The notes under the pieces were generated by a model. That model saw only the letters and a list, made by a program, of their open reading frames with translations, had not been told where the DNA came from and searched no databases. From Micromonospora sp. WMMD980 (GTDB taxonomy: Bacteria; Actinomycetota; Actinomycetes; Mycobacteriales; Micromonosporaceae), in NCBI RefSeq assembly GCF_029626035.1, contig NZ_JARUBE010000003.1, positions 3,720,001-3,784,000 of the forward strand: a stretch of DNA of 64,000 bases, read 5' to 3'. Positions 19,005 to 28,181 of this stretch are shown here, in pieces (positions within the stretch are counted from its first letter, which is position 1; every line of letters starts with the position of its first letter). The position numbers and the translations under genes are program-made.

Positions 19005-20072
19005 ATGAGCGCCCTGTTCACCCCGCTCGCCCTGCGCGGCGTCACAGTGCCCAACCGGATCGCGCTGGCCCCGATGTGCCAGTACAGCGCCGGGCCCGAC
19101 GGCCTGCCCACCGACTGGCACCGGGTGCACCTCGGCTCCCGCGCGGTCGGCGGCGCCGGGCTGGTGCTCAGCGAGGCCACCGCCGTGGTGCCGGAGGGGC
19201 GGATCACCCCGCAGGACGTCGGCCTCTGGTCCGGCGCGCACGTCGACGCGTGGCGACCGGTCACCGCGTTCGTCGCCGGCCAGGGCGCGGTCCCGGCCGT
19301 GCAGCTCGCACACGCCGGGTTCAAGGCCTCGACGTACCGGCCGTGGGCGGCGGAGCGCGGCGGCGTGCCGGACGCCGAGGGCGGCTGGACGCCGGTCGGC
19401 CCCGGCGGTGACCCGTTCGTGCCCGACTACCGCACCCCGGCCGCGCTCGACGAAGCCGGCCTCGCGCGGGTGGTGGCCGCGTTCGCCACCGCCGCCGGGC
19501 GGGCCCTGGATGCCGGCTTCGCCGCGGTGGAGATCCACGCGGCGCACGGCTACCTGCTGCACGAGTTCCTCTCCCCGCTGACCAACCGGCGCACCGACGG
19601 CTACGGCGGCGACCGGGCCGGCCGGATGCGGCTCACCCTGGAGGTGGCCCGCGCGGTCCGCGCCACGGTCGGCGAGGCGGTGCCGGTGCTGACCCGGATC
19701 TCCGCCACCGACTGGACCGACGGCGGATGGACGATCGAGGACAGCGTGGTGCTCGCCGGTGAGTTGGCCGCGGCCGGAGTCGACCTGGTCGACGCCTCCT
19801 CCGGCGGCGCGTCCGCCCAGGTGTCGGTGCCGGTCGGCCCGGGCTACCAGGTGCCGCTGGCGGCTCGGATCCGCCGCGACGCCGGCGTGCCGACCGGCGC
19901 GGTGGGCCTGATCGTCGAGCCGGAGCAGGCCGAGCGGATCGTCGCCGACGGCGAGGCGGACCTGGTGCTGCTGGGCCGGGAACTGCTCCGCGACCCGTAC
20001 TGGCCGCGCCGCGCCGCGGCGAAGCTGGGCGCCACCCCGGCCTGGCCGGACCAGTACGCCCGCGCCTTCTGA
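19005..20072 (+). CDS. NADH:flavin oxidoreductase, old yellow enzyme (YqjM/NamA-like)
   Basis: 355-residue FMN-binding TIM barrel that reduces activated C=C bonds. Hallmarks of the YqjM class are visible: the redox-tuning Cys and Tyr in APMCQYS (about residue 25), the substrate-anchoring His pair in EIHAAHGYLLHEFLSP (about 175-180), RISATDW, and the flavin-phosphate site toward the C terminus in LVLLGRELLRDPYW. It ends at a bidirectional terminator shared with the ABC exporter. The substrate is unknown; defence against electrophiles is a common role. Confidence 0.93.
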   Translation: MSALFTPLALRGVTVPNRIALAPMCQYSAGPDGLPTDWHRVHLGSRAVGGAGLVLSEATAVVPEGRITPQDVGLWSGAHVDAWRPVTAFVAGQGAVPAVQLAHAGFKASTYRPWAAERGGVPDAEGGWTPVGPGGDPFVPDYRTPAALDEAGLARVVAAFATAAGRALDAGFAAVEIHAAHGYLLHEFLSPLTNRRTDGYGGDRAGRMRLTLEVARAVRATVGEAVPVLTRISATDWTDGGWTIEDSVVLAGELAAAGVDLVDASSGGASAQVSVPVGPGYQVPLAARIRRDAGVPTGAVGLIVEPEQAERIVADGEADLVLLGRELLRDPYWPRRAAAKLGATPAWPDQYARAF

Positions 20073-20076
20073 CGGT

Positions 20077-20109
20077 CTCCCGCCCCGCCCGGGGAGGGCG
20101 GGGCGGGAG
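20077..20109. terminator. Bidirectional terminator between convergent genes
   Basis: A perfect 14-bp stem, CTCCCGCCCCGCCC with its complement, and a 5-base loop, fill almost the whole gap between the stops of the old yellow enzyme and the ABC exporter genes. Confidence 0.75.
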
Positions 20110-20110
20110 G

Positions 20111-23100
20111 TCAGCCGGCCAGATGGTTCCAGCGCGGCTCCAGGTCGGACCAGGCGCCCTGGTCGGCGACCACGCCGTCGACCAGCACCACCACGTGGTC
20201 CGCGCGGATCAGCGCGGCCCGCTTGGCGGTCGAGCCGACCACCGTCACCCCGTGCTCGCGCAGCGCCGCCCAGAGCGCCAGCTCGGTGGTCACGTCCAGC
20301 GCCGACGACACGTCGTCGGCGACCAGCAGTTCGGTACGCGGCGCGAGCGCCCGGGCCAGCGCCAGCCGCTGGAGCTGGCCACCGGAGAGCCGGGTGCCCT
20401 TGTGCCCGATCAGCAGGCCGAGCCCGCCGCCCGCCGCGGCCAGGTCGTGTTCGAGCTGGGCGGTGGACACCGCGCCCGCCGCGTCCACCGGGTGCCCCAG
20501 CGCGATGTTCTCGGCCACCGTGCCGGAGAGCACCCGGGGCACCTGCCCCACGTAGCCGACCTGGTTGGGCCGCAGGAACAGCTCCGGCTCGGTGACCGGT
20601 TCGCCGTTCCAGCGCAGCGCGCCGACGTGGTGCACGATCCCGGCCAACGCGCGCAGCAGCGACGACTTGCCGGCGCCGACCGGGCCGACCACGAGCACCA
20701 GTTGCCCGCGTTCGACCACCAGGTCGACGTCGCGGACGGCGAGCGTGCCGTCGGAGTGCAGCGCGCCGAAGCCGGCCAGCTCCAGCCGGCGCAGCGGGTG
20801 CCTCGGCGGCGGCTCGGGCGCCGGCGCGGTGCCGGCGGCCAGGTCGAGCCCGGGCACCGCCGCCGAGTAGGTGTCCATCCCGGTCATCTCCACGGTGCGC
20901 CGGGTCCACACCCGGGCCGACGGATACTGCGACACCAGCGCCGCGGTGGTCCACGCGAACCACCGGGCCGCGCCGAGCGTGGAGACCGCCACCAGCGTCG
21001 CGCCCGCGGAGAGCCCACCGGCCAGGTAGAGCGCCCACGCGCCGATCGGCAGCAGCCCGCTGGCGATCGACGGCGTGGACCGCGCCCACACCTGCATGGC
21101 GATCTCCCGGCGCTGCCGCTCGCTGCGGACCACGTCCAGCCCGGCGAGGTGGTCGAGCACCGGGCGGGTGGCGCCGGCCAGCTTCACCGTGCGGGCGGCC
21201 GACAGCGAGGAGACCAGCGCGGTGGCGAACGCGGCACGCGCCTTCACCGTGCCGGCCGCGGTGCGTTCCAGCCGGGGCCCGAACAGCGTCGCCGCCAACC
21301 CGGAGATCACCATCGTGCCGACGAAGAACGCCGCCGGGATGAAGCTGCCGGTCACCAGCGTCATGGCGAGCACGATGGCCAGCGAGATGAACTGGTCCAT
21401 CAGGTTGTCGGCGAGCTGCACCACCCGGTCGGTGTCACCGCCCTGCGCCACCACCTCGGCCGGGGTGTGCCCGCTGACCCGGCGCGCGCCGGTCTGCCCG
21501 TGCACCAGCCGGGCGCTGATCCGCAGCATCTGCCGGATCCACCAGTGCGGGAACCACACGTTCGTCAGGTAGGGCAGCGGCAGCACCACCAGCAGCGCGG
21601 CGGCGATGCCCAACGCGGGCAGCCACGGGTCGCCGCCGCCGACCACGTCGGCCCAGAGCCACGGCAGCACCGCGCCGTCCAGCCCGAGCAGCGTCATCAC
21701 GATGAACAGGAAGACCGCGGCCAGGCCGTACCGGGGGTCGTTGACGCCCAAGCGGAGGATCTCCCGCATGGTCCGCGCACGCGGCGCGGGCGGCGCCGGC
21801 GGCGGTTCGACGCGGGGCACGCCGCCGCGCCGCGACGGGGTGGACCCGTCCGGCGCGTCGGCCCAGTCGGCGGCGAAGGGTTCGTCGGCCCAGCCGGGCC
21901 CGTCGAGCAGTTCCACGCCGCCGCGGGCGCCGGTGCCGGCGTACGCCCCGGCGTGGCTGGTGGCGAGCAGCTCGGCGAAGCGCGCGGACTCGCGCAGCGG
22001 GCCGGCCTCCAGCACCGCCCCGTCGGCCATCACCACCACCTCGTCGCAGCGGCGCACCGAGGAGAGCCGGTGCGCGACCACGATGCCGATCCGGTCGGTG
22101 AGCAGCCGTTCGGTGGCCTGGCGGACCCGGTTCTCGGTGACCGGGTCGAGCCGCGCGGTGGCCTCGTCGAGGATCACCACGTGCGGGTCCCGCACCAGGA
22201 TCCGGGCGAACGCCACCAGTTGCTCCTGCCCGGCGGAGAGCACGTGCCCACCCTCGCCGAGCCGGGTGTGCACGCCGTCGGGCAGCTCGGCGATCCACCC
22301 GGCCAGGCCCAGCTCGGCCAGCGCCCGCTCGGCGGCGCCGAGCAGCTCCGGGTCGAACAGCGCCACGTTCTCGGCGAGCGTGCCGGCCAGGATCTCGGTG
22401 CGCTGCGGCACCACGGCGATCCACCGGCGCAGCTCCTCGACGTCGAGGTCGACCAGGTCCACCCCGCCGAGGAAGACCGTGCCGCGGGGCACCTCCACCG
22501 CCCGGGTGAGCACCTTGGCCAGCGTCGACTTGCCCGAGCCGGTGCGCCCGACGAGCGCGTAGGAGCGGCCGCGGGTGAAGTCGAGCCGCACGTCGCGCAG
22601 CGCCGGACCGCGCGCGTCCCCGACCGCCGGGTAGCGGAAGGTGAGCCCGCGCACGGTCAGGTCGCCGTCGGTCGGGGCGAGCCCACCGACCGGTTCCTGC
22701 CGCGAGTTGGCCAGCAGTTGCACCCGGGCCCAGGCACCGAACGCCTGTTGCAGGTGCGGCACCCAGCGGGCGATGTGCTCGACGGTCGCGCCGAACGCGA
22801 TCGCGAGGAGCCAGACGGCGGTGAGCCGGGCGGCGTCGACCCGGCCGGTGGCGAGCGCCCACGCGCCGCCCAGCACCACGCCGACGATGCCGGCCCGGAC
22901 GCCGCCGGCGGCGAGCGCGGTGACCCGGCCGGAGAGCCGGAACACCCGGTCACCCCGGGCGATCACCGCGGCCGCCCGGCGGGCGTAGAGACGCAGCACG
23001 TAGGGCCGGGCCAGGCTGGTGCGCACGTCGTCTTGGCCGTGCACCGCCTCCTCCATCACGGCGGCGAGGTCGGACCAGGCTTCCTCCTCGGCCATCCGGG

Positions 23101-23614
23101 CCGGGGCGATGCGGGCGGTGGGGCGGCGCAGCACGACCGCGAGCAGCGCGGTGAGCAGCACCATCCCGAGGCCGGCCGGCCACCAGACGACGAGCGCGCT
23201 GACCGTGGCGAGCACGCAGACCGCGATGCCCTGGGCCAGCCGTACGCCGGTGTTCCGCATCTCGGCGGCGACCTGGTAGACGTCGTTGTCGATCCGGTCG
23301 AGCAGCTCACCCACCGGGGTGGTCTCCAGCGCCGGCAGTTCCTGCCCGAGCGCGACCCGGCAGAGCCGGCGGCGCACGTCGGCGGACCAGTCGGCGGTGA
23401 GCCGGGCCATGATCAGACCGATCAGCAGGTCGGTGACGACCGCGGCGACGAGGGCCACGGCCAGCGCGACGAACCAGCCGGACGAGCGGTGCACGAGCAC
23501 CGGCCCGGCGAGCGCGGACGCGGCGGCCTGACCACCGGCGCCCAGCACGATCAGCAGCAGGACGATCGCCATCCGCCGGGGTGCGGTGGTCCAGAGATCT
23601 CGGAGCAGGCGCAT
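20111..23614 (-). CDS. Fused full-length ABC exporter (TMD-NBD-TMD-NBD)
   Basis: 1167 residues, two half-exporters in one chain. NBD1 has Walker A GRTGSGKST (about residue 355), a non-standard signature LSAGQ (about 459) and a normal Walker B with catalytic Glu (VVILDEATARLD). NBD2 has GPVGAGKSS (about 978), a standard LSGGQ and a Walker B ending in Asp-Asp (LLVADDVSSALD), so its catalytic Glu is replaced. One composite ATP site is therefore canonical and the other degenerate, as in TM287/288-type heterodimers. Each half has a six-helix type-IV exporter domain. A Ser/Pro-rich linker joins the halves. It is the last gene of the operon with TetR, YhgE and an ATPase. Drug or lipid export is likely; the substrate is unknown. 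Confidence 0.92.
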   Translation of the reverse strand: MRLLRDLWTTAPRRMAIVLLLIVLGAGGQAAASALAGPVLVHRSSGWFVALAVALVAAVVTDLLIGLIMARLTADWSADVRRRLCRVALGQELPALETTPVGELLDRIDNDVYQVAAEMRNTGVRLAQGIAVCVLATVSALVVWWPAGLGMVLLTALLAVVLRRPTARIAPARMAEEEAWSDLAAVMEEAVHGQDDVRTSLARPYVLRLYARRAAAVIARGDRVFRLSGRVTALAAGGVRAGIVGVVLGGAWALATGRVDAARLTAVWLLAIAFGATVEHIARWVPHLQQAFGAWARVQLLANSRQEPVGGLAPTDGDLTVRGLTFRYPAVGDARGPALRDVRLDFTRGRSYALVGRTGSGKSTLAKVLTRAVEVPRGTVFLGGVDLVDLDVEELRRWIAVVPQRTEILAGTLAENVALFDPELLGAAERALAELGLAGWIAELPDGVHTRLGEGGHVLSAGQEQLVAFARILVRDPHVVILDEATARLDPVTENRVRQATERLLTDRIGIVVAHRLSSVRRCDEVVVMADGAVLEAGPLRESARFAELLATSHAGAYAGTGARGGVELLDGPGWADEPFAADWADAPDGSTPSRRGGVPRVEPPPAPPAPRARTMREILRLGVNDPRYGLAAVFLFIVMTLLGLDGAVLPWLWADVVGGGDPWLPALGIAAALLVVLPLPYLTNVWFPHWWIRQMLRISARLVHGQTGARRVSGHTPAEVVAQGGDTDRVVQLADNLMDQFISLAIVLAMTLVTGSFIPAAFFVGTMVISGLAATLFGPRLERTAAGTVKARAAFATALVSSLSAARTVKLAGATRPVLDHLAGLDVVRSERQRREIAMQVWARSTPSIASGLLPIGAWALYLAGGLSAGATLVAVSTLGAARWFAWTTAALVSQYPSARVWTRRTVEMTGMDTYSAAVPGLDLAAGTAPAPEPPPRHPLRRLELAGFGALHSDGTLAVRDVDLVVERGQLVLVVGPVGAGKSSLLRALAGIVHHVGALRWNGEPVTEPELFLRPNQVGYVGQVPRVLSGTVAENIALGHPVDAAGAVSTAQLEHDLAAAGGGLGLLIGHKGTRLSGGQLQRLALARALAPRTELLVADDVSSALDVTTELALWAALREHGVTVVGSTAKRAALIRADHVVVLVDGVVADQGAWSDLEPRWNHLAG

Positions 23615-23704
23615 AGGACGGTCCTCCGGACTCGGACGGGTGGGGGCGGTGACCCCAGCCTTCCCGTCCGGCCGGTCCGGCTCAAACGATTTACCGTGGT
23701 CCGG

Positions 23705-24298
23705 TCAGGTCTGGGCGACCCGACGGACGATGCCGAGCAGGGACTCCTGCACGTCGGCGATCGGCCGGTCGGGCTGGAACACCAGCCAGTCCACCGCCAC
23801 CACCAGTCCGACGCCGAACAGCGCCGAGCTGGCGGTGCGGACGTCCAGGTCGGCCGGCAGGTCGCCGCTGGTCACGCCGGCCCGGACGGTTTCCGCGATC
23901 ACCTCGATCGCCTCGCCGCGCAGCAGCCGCAGCGTCTGCTGCCACTCCCGGTTGGTGCGCCACATCTCCGAGAGCAGGAGCTGGGCGAACGCCCGGTAGC
24001 GGCGGATGTAGTCGAGTTCGGCGCGGACCAGCGCGGCGAGCGCCTCGCGGGGCGGCAGTCCGTCGACGGCGGCCCGGAACTCGGCGGTGAGCAGGCCGAT
24101 GCCGTGCCGCAGCAGCTCCTCGAAGAGAACGGTCTTGGACTCGAAGTTGTAGTAGACGGTTCCCTTCGCCACGCCGGCCCGGGCCGCGATGTCGTCCACC
24201 GTGGTCGCCGAGAAGCCCTGCTCGGCGATGAGGTCTACCGCCGCCACGAAGAGGCGTTGGCGGGTGTCCGCCCGCCGGCGCGTCCGTCCGTCCGTCAC
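23705..24298 (-). CDS. TetR/AcrR family transcriptional regulator
   Basis: 197 residues. The N-terminal helix-turn-helix is typical: TRQRLFVAAVDLIAEQGFSATTVDDIAARAGVAKGTVYYNF is spread over about residues 12-52. The C-terminal ligand-binding domain is not assignable. It starts at GTG 24298, ten bases after the YhgE-like gene, and precedes the fused ABC exporter by 90 bp. The arrangement suggests autoregulation of the operon through the dyad at 27170-27183, with release by an exporter substrate. Confidence 0.9.
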   Translation of the reverse strand: MTDGRTRRRADTRQRLFVAAVDLIAEQGFSATTVDDIAARAGVAKGTVYYNFESKTVLFEELLRHGIGLLTAEFRAAVDGLPPREALAALVRAELDYIRRYRAFAQLLLSEMWRTNREWQQTLRLLRGEAIEVIAETVRAGVTSGDLPADLDVRTASSALFGVGLVVAVDWLVFQPDRPIADVQESLLGIVRRVAQT

Positions 24299-24308
24299 CG
24301 GACCATCC

Positions 24309-26459
24309 TCACATGGTCAGTTCGGGGTGCAGCTTGGCCGGGGTGAGCCGGCGGGACCGGCGCGCCGAGCCGACGGTGAGCGCCAGCGCGCCCAGGCCGA
24401 ACGCGAGCAGCACCAGCGCCCCGGTGACCACCGGTCCGGCCGGGCCGCCGTTGATGGTGTGCCGCAGCCCGCCCACCACGTACGTCATCGGCAGCCAGGG
24501 GTGGATCGCCTGGAAGAAGCCGGGCGAGGTCTGCACCGGGTAGGTGCCGCCGGACGAGGTGAGCTGGAGCATCAGCAACGCCAGCGCGGCGAGCCGGCCG
24601 GCCGGGCCGAGTGCCACGCCGAGCAGTTGCATGATCGCGGTGAACGCCAGCGAGGCGAGCGCGAGCAGCCCGAACGTGGCCGCGCCGTGCCGCGGGTCGA
24701 GCCCGAGGGCCAGCGTCACCACCGTGTAGAGCACGGCGACCTGGGCCAGGCCGATCGCCGCGGCGGGCAGCCAGCCGGCGAGCACCACCCGCCAGCCGGC
24801 CGCGCCGGACATCACGTGCCGCCGGTTGACCGGCCGCAACAGCATGTACGTGATCATCGCGCCGACCCAGAGCGCCAGCGCCAGGAAGTAGGGGGCGAAG
24901 CCCACCCCGTAGGAGCCGGCCGGGTGCTGCGAGTCGCGGGTCAGGCCGACCGGGTCGCCGAGCACGTCGGCGCGGCTGGCCGCGTCGTCGTACCCGGGCA
25001 GTTTCTTCTCCCCGGCGGCGAGCCCGTCGGCGAGGTCACCGGCGCCGCCCTCCAGCGTGGTCAGTCCGTCGACCAGCTTGGTGCTGCCGGTGCCGAGCTG
25101 GGCCAGGCCGCCGTCGAGTTGCCGGGCCCCGGTGGCGAGCCGGTAGAGGCCGCCGCGGAGCTGGTCGGCGCCGGTCGACGCGTCGCCGAGTCCGTCGCGG
25201 AGCTTGGCGCTGCCCTGGGCCAGCGTGTTGAGCCCGCCGGCCAGCTCGTCGACCTTGGCCCGGGCCGAGGCGACGTCGTCGGCCAGGTGCGGCGCGGCGG
25301 CGGCCACCTCCCGGGCGGTCTTCGCGACCTCGGTCATCTGCTTCTTCAACGCGGCCAGATCGGACTTGTCCAGCGCGGACCGCAGCGCCTTGGCCTGGGT
25401 GACGGCCTGACCGGCGGCCTTGCGGGCGGCGGCGAAATTCGGGTCGTCGGCGAGTTCGGGGTGGTCCTTCGCGACCGCGTCGAGCCGGTCGGAGATCTCC
25501 TCGGCGAGGCCGACCACCTCGTCGGCCTTGGCGGGCAGCGCGTCCAGCCCGTCGGCGAGCTGCTGCGCGCCGGTGGCGACCGCGGTGGCCGCCTGCTGGA
25601 TCCGGTCGGCGTTGCGGCGCAGCACCGGCTCGTACTTGTTCGCTGCGGCGTCGACCTTCGCGGCGGCGGCCTTCGTCTCGGTGGCGGCCCGGCCGGCGCC
25701 GTCGGCGAGTTGTGCCGCGCCGGTCTGCAGTTGGTCGAGGCCCTTGGCGAGCTTGTCGGCGCCCTGGACCGACTGGTTCAGGCCGCCGGCGAGCTGCCCG
25801 GCGCCGTTCTCGGCGTCGCCGAGCCCGTCGGCGAGCTGCCCGGCGCCCCGCTGCGAGGTGCCGAGCCCGTCGGAGATCTTCCCGGCCCCGTCGGCCGCGC
25901 GACCGGTCTCGGCCTTGGCGTCGGTGAAGCCGATCAGCATCTTGTCGAAGTACGAGGCGGCGGTGCTCTCCGCGGCGGCGGCCCGGATCTCGCTGAACGC
26001 CGAGCGGGCGAGCAGCCCGGACAGGTAGTTGGTGGCGTCGTCGTTGACCACCTTCAGCTCGCCCTGCCGGGCCGTCCGGTCCGGTTCCGGGCCGGCGGCC
26101 AGGGTGGCCGAGAAGTCGGCCGGGATGGAGAAGACCAGGTGGTAGCGGCCGTCGCGCAGGCCCGCGGTGGCATCGGTCTGGTCGGTGACGGTCCAGCCGA
26201 AGACCCTGCGGGCGACAAGTTCGTCGGTGAGGTCCCGGCCGGCGTGCACCTCGCTGCCGTCGCTCGCCGTGGCCGGCCGATCCGCGTCGACCAGCGCTAC
26301 CGGGATCCGGTCGAGCTTCCCGTACGGGTCCCAGAAGGCGTAGAGGTAGAGCGCGCCGTAGAGCAGCGGGACCACGGTGAGCACGGCGAGCGCGGCGCGC
26401 GGCAGTCGGCCCCGGGTCATCCGGCGCAGCTCGAACAGGGCGAGTCGCAGCACGCTCAC
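24309..26459 (-). CDS. YhgE/Pip family membrane protein
   Basis: 716 residues. One membrane helix near the N terminus (about 20-40) is followed by a long extracytoplasmic region with many copies of a GAxxLADGL-type repeat and coiled-coil character (about 150-480), then five C-terminal helices of the ABC-2-like type. This is the YhgE/Pip architecture, known from phage-infection proteins and from ESX-linked or lipid-related exporters. GTG 26459 overlaps the ATPase stop by four bases (GTGA), so the two are translationally coupled and probably form one complex. The longer reading frame upstream lies inside the ATPase gene and was rejected. Confidence 0.88.
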   Translation of the reverse strand: MSVLRLALFELRRMTRGRLPRAALAVLTVVPLLYGALYLYAFWDPYGKLDRIPVALVDADRPATASDGSEVHAGRDLTDELVARRVFGWTVTDQTDATAGLRDGRYHLVFSIPADFSATLAAGPEPDRTARQGELKVVNDDATNYLSGLLARSAFSEIRAAAAESTAASYFDKMLIGFTDAKAETGRAADGAGKISDGLGTSQRGAGQLADGLGDAENGAGQLAGGLNQSVQGADKLAKGLDQLQTGAAQLADGAGRAATETKAAAAKVDAAANKYEPVLRRNADRIQQAATAVATGAQQLADGLDALPAKADEVVGLAEEISDRLDAVAKDHPELADDPNFAAARKAAGQAVTQAKALRSALDKSDLAALKKQMTEVAKTAREVAAAAPHLADDVASARAKVDELAGGLNTLAQGSAKLRDGLGDASTGADQLRGGLYRLATGARQLDGGLAQLGTGSTKLVDGLTTLEGGAGDLADGLAAGEKKLPGYDDAASRADVLGDPVGLTRDSQHPAGSYGVGFAPYFLALALWVGAMITYMLLRPVNRRHVMSGAAGWRVVLAGWLPAAAIGLAQVAVLYTVVTLALGLDPRHGAATFGLLALASLAFTAIMQLLGVALGPAGRLAALALLMLQLTSSGGTYPVQTSPGFFQAIHPWLPMTYVVGGLRHTINGGPAGPVVTGALVLLAFGLGALALTVGSARRSRRLTPAKLHPELTM

Positions 26460-27148
26460 GCGGGCACCTCCACGGCGGGCAGGGCGGGTACGGGCAGGGC
26501 GGGGTCGCCGACGCGGTGCACGGTGGCGGTCACCCCCTCCTCGACGGCGCGGGCGCTGGCGATCACCGCGTAGCCCTGGCCGGCGAGGCGTTCCAGGGCG
26601 GCCCAGATCCATTCCCGTTCCGGGCGGTCGGCGCCGGCGTCCACGTCGTCGGCGACGATCAGGCTGGGGCCGGCGAGGCTGGCCAGCACCAGCCCGAGCA
26701 CCTGGCGGTCGATCGGGGTGAGGTCGCGGCCGTACCGGTCGGGGTCGAGCGGGACGTCGGTGAAGCCGGCGCCGGCGACGGCGGCGGCGTAGGCGTCGCG
26801 GCGGTAGGCCCGGCGGGCCCGCAGCGCGGCCACCGGGACGAGCTGGCGGCGGCGTGGCACCGGCCCGAGCAGCAGCAGGCGTTCGGTGATGTGCTCGGCG
26901 ACGGTGAGCGTGGGGTCGGGCTCGTGCACGCCGGCCACCTGGCCGAGCGCGGCCGGGCCGCGCCGGCGCAGCTCACCGTGGCTGTGCGGGAAGCGGCCGG
27001 CCAGGGCGAGCAGGAGCGAGGTCCGCCCACTGCCGGGGGGCCCGGTCACCGCGAGCAGCTCACCGCGCTCGGCGGTGAGGTCCACGTCCCGGTAGACCCA
27101 GCCGCGCCGGGTCCGCAGCCCCAGCCCGTCGGCCTCGACGATCGTCAT
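26456..27148 (-). CDS. ABC transporter ATP-binding protein with degenerate motifs
   Basis: 230 residues and ABC-ATPase-like overall, but key residues are altered. Walker A reads GPPGSGRTSLL, with Arg in place of the invariant Lys. The signature segment is LTPIDRQVLGL instead of LSGGQ. Walker B (SLIVADDVDAG) ends Asp-Asp and the switch His appears absent (YAVIASAR). Hydrolysis is therefore doubtful; a structural or regulatory role with the coupled YhgE-like protein is inferred. First gene of the operon, with a TetR-type dyad 22 bp before ATG 27148. Confidence 0.85.
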   Translation of the reverse strand: MTIVEADGLGLRTRRGWVYRDVDLTAERGELLAVTGPPGSGRTSLLLALAGRFPHSHGELRRRGPAALGQVAGVHEPDPTLTVAEHITERLLLLGPVPRRRQLVPVAALRARRAYRRDAYAAAVAGAGFTDVPLDPDRYGRDLTPIDRQVLGLVLASLAGPSLIVADDVDAGADRPEREWIWAALERLAGQGYAVIASARAVEEGVTATVHRVGDPALPVPALPAVEVPA

Positions 27149-27169
27149 CCCACCCGCTCCGACTTCTAA

Positions 27170-27183
27170 ACTGACTGGTCAGT
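27170..27183. promoter_or_regulatory. TetR-type operator of the ATPase-YhgE-TetR-exporter operon
   Basis: ACTGAC-TG-GTCAGT, a perfect 6-bp dyad with a 2-bp centre, lies just upstream of the first gene of the operon that encodes a TetR regulator. The sequence resembles known TetR operators (TGACYRGTCA). Confidence 0.65.
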
Positions 27184-27246
27184 ACAAAAACATGACCAGC
27201 ATAGCGCCGGGTGTCCGGTTCGACGCAACGCGAGGGAGGGTGATCC

Positions 27247-28086
27247 TCAGAACAGCACAGTGGCGAGCGTGCCGACCGGGCGGAAACCGCAGCGCTCGTA
27301 GACCCGGCGGGCCGGCAGGTTGAAGTCGTTGACGTAGAGGCTGACCGTGGGTGCGACCCGGGCCAGCGCGTCACGGACCACCGCGGCCATCGCGGCGGCC
27401 GCGATGCCCCGGCCCCGCCACTCGGGAGCCACCCAGACGCCCTGGATCTGCGCGGTGCGGCGGGTCACCACCGCCAGCTCGGCCTTGAAGACCACCCGAC
27501 CGTCGACGATGCGGGCGTAGGCCCGGCCGGCGCGCACCAGCTCGGTCACCCGCCGCCGGTAGCCGCGACCGCCGTCCTCGGCCATCGGCGACACGCCGAC
27601 CTCCTCGGTGTACATCGCCACCGCCGCCGGGAAGAGCCGGTCGACCTCGTCGGCGCGCACCCGGCGCACCTGCGGGTCCGGCGCCACCGGCGGCGCCGCG
27701 TCCGTGGCCAGCAACGGCTGGTTCGGGCGTACGTCCCGGGCCGGCCCCCAGTGCGGACCGAGGCGGTCCCAGAGGCCGAGCACCGCGTCGGCGCGGCCCA
27801 CGATCGAGGAGCAGAGTCGTTCCTCCTCGCCCAACTGCTCGGCGAACGCGGCCACCGCCGACTCCGAGGCGAGCACCGGGGTCAGGTTGCCGCCCAGCCA
27901 GCAGATCGACTCCAGGTTGCGCCGGGAGCCGTAGCCGAGGATCCGCGCCTCGGCCCGCCACCAGGCCAGGCCGCGCGCCGCCACCCGCTCGGCGACCTGC
28001 GCGCCGGCGTAGGGGTCGGCGTCGAGCAACCGCTCGACCGCGCGGCGCTCCGACTCCCCCAGTTGGCGTACCGGCATCGTGAGCAC
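27247..28086 (-). CDS. GNAT family N-acetyltransferase with DUF4081 domain
   Basis: 279 residues. The N-terminal half matches DUF4081-type proteins (RILGYGSRRNLESICWLGGNL), and the C-terminal half is a GNAT domain with the acetyl-CoA loop VAPEWRGRGIAAAAM and the ending LYVNDFNLPARRVYERCGF. In Mycobacterium the counterpart (Rv2867c) is adjacent to ispG (gcpE); here a regulator and methyltransferase block intervenes. GTG 28086 or ATG 28077 could be the start. The acetylated substrate is unknown. Confidence 0.87.
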   Translation of the reverse strand: MLTMPVRQLGESERRAVERLLDADPYAGAQVAERVAARGLAWWRAEARILGYGSRRNLESICWLGGNLTPVLASESAVAAFAEQLGEEERLCSSIVGRADAVLGLWDRLGPHWGPARDVRPNQPLLATDAAPPVAPDPQVRRVRADEVDRLFPAAVAMYTEEVGVSPMAEDGGRGYRRRVTELVRAGRAYARIVDGRVVFKAELAVVTRRTAQIQGVWVAPEWRGRGIAAAAMAAVVRDALARVAPTVSLYVNDFNLPARRVYERCGFRPVGTLATVLF

Positions 28087-28181
28087 GGTTACCAGCCTGC
28101 CAGATGCACCCCGGCGCGCGCGGGCCGACCGCGCACCTGGACAACCCGGCCATGCGTCTTGTCGCCGATGCGTTGGCGATA

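Noticed and set aside
24309..26612. Longer N terminus for the YhgE-like protein
   Set aside because: The extra 51 codons lie inside the ATPase gene and read as shadow; the GTG at 26459 with a 4-bp overlap fits the family.
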